Below the pieces are notes generated by a model. The model did not search any database. It saw only the letters and a list, made by a program, of their open reading frames with translations, and was not told the DNA's origin. Shown here one piece after another: positions 5,171 to 7,666 of a DNA stretch of 7,666 bases; positions within the stretch are counted from its first letter, which is position 1, and every line of letters begins with the position of its first letter. A program made the position numbers and the translations under genes. Source of the DNA: Planktotalea sp. (GTDB lineage: Bacteria; Pseudomonadota; Alphaproteobacteria; Rhodobacterales; Rhodobacteraceae); assembly GCA_024645145.1 (NCBI GenBank), contig JAHEGL010000121.1, positions 1 through 7,666 of the forward strand. Direction: 5' to 3'.

Positions 5171-5727
5171 TGCGCGACCTCAGAAGTATGAATGTAGGCC
5201 AGCATCGTTTCGTCATGCACGGTACGCCTGGCACCAAGACGTTCCGCCAAAGCAATAGAGCGTGCATTGTCTTTGTGAATGTAGCTCGCCAGTTCCGTTA
5301 GCTTCAGCGTATCAAACGCGAAGCCGCGCGCCATTTGCGCTGCTTCATATGCGATGCCAAGACCTTCGTTCGCCTCAGAGACGAGGAAGCCTAGCTCGAT
5401 CTGCTCATCACCCGGTTCAAGACCCAAGATCACAAAACCCAAGAGCTCTTCGCTATCTACATCGGTGATCGACCAGCCGCCATGCCCGTGCAGGACCCAG
5501 CCGGAAGCGAGTTGAACAAAGTCCCACCACGCGTCCTCAGGGCTCAGCGGGCCGCCCATATACTGACCGCGCTCGCTGCACATAACGTCTGCATAAAGCG
5601 GGAAGTCCTCAACAATCGGCGCGCGCAACAAAAGCGCATCAGACACAAGCGTCGGGATCTGCGCCGCGACGTTCGCAGCGACGGCTGATGGGATACCCGT
5701 TGGGGCCTGTTCATGGCGCGGGGTCAT
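5167..5727 (-). CDS. GNAT acetyltransferase, divergent (second of three)
   Basis: A 186-residue GNAT-fold protein. After an N-terminal extension of about 25 residues come S-D-A-L-L-L-R-A-P (29-37), the strand E-L-G-F-L-V (111-116), the acetyl-CoA loop N-E-G-L-G-I-A-Y-E-A-A (120-130) and N-A-R-S-I-A-L-A-E-R-L-G-A (144-156). It lacks the E-P-E-L-G-W block and the Y-R-H-P end that its two neighbours share, so it is the outlier of the trio and may act on a different acceptor. The start is well supported: GGAGG (5735-5739, minus strand) lies 7 bases before the ATG, so the N-terminal extension is probably real. The ATG overlaps the preceding stop by 4 bases (ATGA), and the gene's own stop overlaps the next ATG in the same way. 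Confidence 0.88.
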   Translation of the reverse strand: MTPRHEQAPTGIPSAVAANVAAQIPTLVSDALLLRAPIVEDFPLYADVMCSERGQYMGGPLSPEDAWWDFVQLASGWVLHGHGGWSITDVDSEELLGFVILGLEPGDEQIELGFLVSEANEGLGIAYEAAQMARGFAFDTLKLTELASYIHKDNARSIALAERLGARRTVHDETMLAYIHTSEVAQ

Positions 5728-6275
5728 GTCAGTGCCTCCGGTGCCGGATGGCGATAGAGGTGATCGAGACCCATTTGAACGTTGTCATATTCACGCTCGA
5801 ACGTCGCGCCGAGGCGTTTAGCCAATGCGATAGAGCGCGTGTTCGATGGAACAATGTTGGAGGTCATCGTGCTAAAGCCAAGATCCGAATACGCCCAGGC
5901 ACGCGCGGCAAGTGCCGCCTCAAAGGCGATGCCTTTGCCCTCATATCCTTCAAATACGACCCAACCCAGCTCTGGTTCAGGCCAGCCCTCTGGGTTCCAA
6001 ATGCCTGTGATGCCCGCGGGGTTGCCAGTCGCTTTGTCCTCGATGGTGAGGTAGCCGTAGCCATGGATATGCCAGTGACCGATGTTCAGTGCGTACCAGC
6101 GCCATGCATCGTCGCGTTTGGTGTAACCGCCGAACCCTTTGGAGCGGACTGGGTCCATGAGAAAGCCGATGAGTGGCTCCGCGTCACGCAATTCAGGGCC
6201 GCGCAGGATCAGGTGATCCGTTTCCAGACGCGGCGCAACCGTCAAAGGTGCCTTGGATGAATGCGCTGTGTTCAC
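5724..6275 (-). CDS. GNAT acetyltransferase, RimJ/RimL-like (first of three)
   Basis: A 183-residue GNAT-fold protein with P-R-L-E-T-D-H-L-I-L-R-G-P (15-27), the strand E-L-G-W-V-V (102-107), the acetyl-CoA loop G-Y-E-G-K-G-I-A (110-117), R-S-I-A-L-A-K-R-L-G-A-T-F-E (147-160) and a Y-R-H-P end (174-177). The start is a GTG that directly abuts the ffh TAA with no gap; no in-frame ATG exists before the conserved core and only a weak GGAAG precedes it, so translation is probably coupled to ffh. The gene shares long stretches of near-identical DNA with the third acetyltransferase, for example around 5925-5950 here and 4839-4864 there, indicating duplication. Acceptor unknown. Confidence 0.9.
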   Translation of the reverse strand: MNTAHSSKAPLTVAPRLETDHLILRGPELRDAEPLIGFLMDPVRSKGFGGYTKRDDAWRWYALNIGHWHIHGYGYLTIEDKATGNPAGITGIWNPEGWPEPELGWVVFEGYEGKGIAFEAALAARAWAYSDLGFSTMTSNIVPSNTRSIALAKRLGATFEREYDNVQMGLDHLYRHPAPEALT

Positions 6276-7664
6276 TTATTTTTTCTTCCCGAAACCAGAC
6301 AAACCGGGGGGCAGACCCATGCCACCGCCCATACCACCAAGACCACCGGGCAGTTTGCCGCCCATAGCCTTTGCCGCCGCTTCCATCGCTTTGGGATCCA
6401 TCTTGGAAGGGTCCATGCCCGCGGGCATTCCTGCGCCGCCGCCTTTGCCGAGCATGCCTTTCATCGCCTGTTTCAGCATCCCGCCTTTGCCCATCTTCTT
6501 CATCATGTCGCCCATCTGGCGTTGCATCTTCAGAAGTTTGTTCAGCTCGGACACTTCCATGCCCGCACCTTTGGCGATCCGCTTTTTGCGGGAGGCTTGC
6601 AACAATTGCGGGTTCGCGCGCTCGCGCTTGGTCATCGATTGGATCAAAGCAATCTGCTGCTTGAGGACACGATCATCAATGCCCGCGCCTTCCATTTGCT
6701 TGGCCATTTTGCCCATGCCCGGCATCATGCCCATGATGCCTTCCATGCCGCCCATCTTTTGCATTTGCTCAAGCTGGTTCTTCAGGTCATTCATGTTAAA
6801 CTGACCCTTCTGAAAGCGCTTCATCATGCGCTCGGCTTGTTCAGCCTCGATGGTTTCTTGCGCCTTCTCGACCAGCGCAACAATGTCGCCCATGCCGAGG
6901 ATACGGCCTGCAACGCGCTCAGGCTCAAACGTCTCAAGCTCGTCCATCTTTTCGCCCAATCCGACGAACTTGATTGGCTTGCCTGTCACTGCGCGCATCG
7001 AGAGTGCCGCACCGCCACGACCATCGCCGTCCATACGTGTGAGCACCACGCCGGAAATGCCAATCTTGCCGTCGAACTCTTCTGCGACCTCAACAGCCAC
7101 CTGACCTGTGAGACCGTCAACAACCAACAATGTTTCGCGCGGGTTGACCGCGTCGCGCACATCTTCGACCTCTTTCATCAAGGTCTCGTCGATCTGCAAA
7201 CGACCCGCCGTGTCGAGCATGTAGACGTCGTAGCCGCCAAGTGTCGCCTGTTGCTTGGCGCGCTTTGCGATCTGTACGGCAGATTCACCAGCAACAATCG
7301 GCAGTGTATCCACGCCAATCTGCGTGCCCAAAATCGCAAGCTGTTGTTGCGCCGCTGGGCGGTAAATATCGAGCGAGGCCATTAGCACGCGCTTGCCGTT
7401 CTTCTCGGTCAAACGTTTGGCAAGCTTACCTGTCGTTGTTGTCTTACCACCACCTTGCAAACCAACCATCAGGATCGGGGCAGGTGCGTTGTCGATTTTT
7501 AGCTCACCTGGCTCACCCTCGCCGCGCAGAACGTGCTGAAGCTCGTCGTGAACGATCTTAACAACTTGCTGGCCGGGGGTGATGGATTTAGTAACGGCTT
7601 GGCCTGTGGCTTTTTCTTGGACAGCTTTGACGAAATCGCGCGCGACGGGCAGAGAGACGTCCGC
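6276..7664 (-). CDS. ffh: signal recognition particle GTPase Ffh (5' end outside window)
   Basis: The frame is open from the window edge to TAA at 6276-6278, giving 462 residues; the first 40 or so residues of the N domain lie beyond the window. It begins at A-D-V-S-L-P-V-A-R-D-F, the end of the N-domain helix bundle. The G domain follows: P-loop G-L-Q-G-G-G-K-T (7463-7440), D-T-A-G-R (7214-7200), and T-R-M-D-G-D in place of the usual T-K-x-D, which is common in alphaproteobacteria. The methionine-rich M domain includes R-K-K-R-I-A-K-G-A-G, which binds 4.5S RNA. The tail is rich in glycine and methionine and ends F-G-K-K-K. Ffh with 4.5S RNA binds signal sequences on the ribosome and delivers them to FtsY at the membrane. 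An ATG at 7469 lies inside the P-loop region and is not the start. Confidence 0.98.
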   Translation of the reverse strand, partial: ADVSLPVARDFVKAVQEKATGQAVTKSITPGQQVVKIVHDELQHVLRGEGEPGELKIDNAPAPILMVGLQGGGKTTTTGKLAKRLTEKNGKRVLMASLDIYRPAAQQQLAILGTQIGVDTLPIVAGESAVQIAKRAKQQATLGGYDVYMLDTAGRLQIDETLMKEVEDVRDAVNPRETLLVVDGLTGQVAVEVAEEFDGKIGISGVVLTRMDGDGRGGAALSMRAVTGKPIKFVGLGEKMDELETFEPERVAGRILGMGDIVALVEKAQETIEAEQAERMMKRFQKGQFNMNDLKNQLEQMQKMGGMEGIMGMMPGMGKMAKQMEGAGIDDRVLKQQIALIQSMTKRERANPQLLQASRKKRIAKGAGMEVSELNKLLKMQRQMGDMMKKMGKGGMLKQAMKGMLGKGGGAGMPAGMDPSKMDPKAMEAAAKAMGGKLPGGLGGMGGGMGLPPGLSGFGKKK

Positions 7665-7666
7665 CT

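Noticed and set aside
6261..7385. Long histidine-rich plus-strand reading frame (374 codons) opposite ffh
   Set aside because: It is the antisense of ffh. The histidines come from CAT, the reverse complement of the many ATG codons in the M domain, and the protein matches nothing sensible.

Overview
This window looks like a core chromosomal segment of an alphaproteobacterium, most likely of the Rhodobacteraceae / Roseobacter group. The grounds are the protein sequences (a cysteine-free ribosomal protein L31, an alanine-rich tail on S16, an Ffh with a glycine/methionine-rich C-terminus, a TrmD with an N-terminal extension) and the gene order ffh - acetyltransferases - chorismate mutase - rpsP - rimM - trmD - rplS - rpmE. 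No mobile element, CRISPR array, tRNA or rRNA gene was seen.

Left end, plus strand (1-884): the 3' end of a small secreted-type beta-sandwich protein resembling intradiol dioxygenases is followed, after 3 bases, by a 201-residue membrane protein of the ferric-reductase-like type. It has two histidine pairs, each spaced 14 residues apart, as expected for two stacked b-type haems. A 140-bp convergent intergenic region (885-1024) holds a strong terminator for the minus-strand operon and a perfect 12-bp palindrome.

The rest (1025-7666), minus strand, is one tightly packed translation and secretion gene cluster. In order of transcription it runs: ffh (5' end outside the window), three acetyltransferase genes chained by a stop-start abutment and two ATGA overlaps, a stand-alone AroQ-type chorismate mutase, rpsP (S16), a 47-residue single-pass membrane protein, rimM, a pentapeptide-repeat protein, trmD, rplS (L19) and rpmE (L31). 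RimM matures the 30S subunit and binds S19, TrmD makes m1G37 in tRNA, S16/L19/L31 are ribosomal proteins, and Ffh targets nascent membrane proteins, so most of the cluster serves ribosome production and co-translational targeting. The acetyltransferases, chorismate mutase, small membrane protein and pentapeptide protein are passengers whose place in the operon is the less ordinary part.

Two RNA hairpins divide the minus-strand cluster around rpsP: one directly after the chorismate mutase stop codon, in the rpsP leader, and one terminator-like hairpin directly after rpsP. This suggests that S16 is produced at a different level from the downstream rimM-trmD genes. The most interesting passenger is the pentapeptide-repeat protein. 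Its C-terminal tail has the same layout as the tail of the Qnr quinolone-protection proteins, which points to a possible DNA-mimic / topoisomerase-protecting role.
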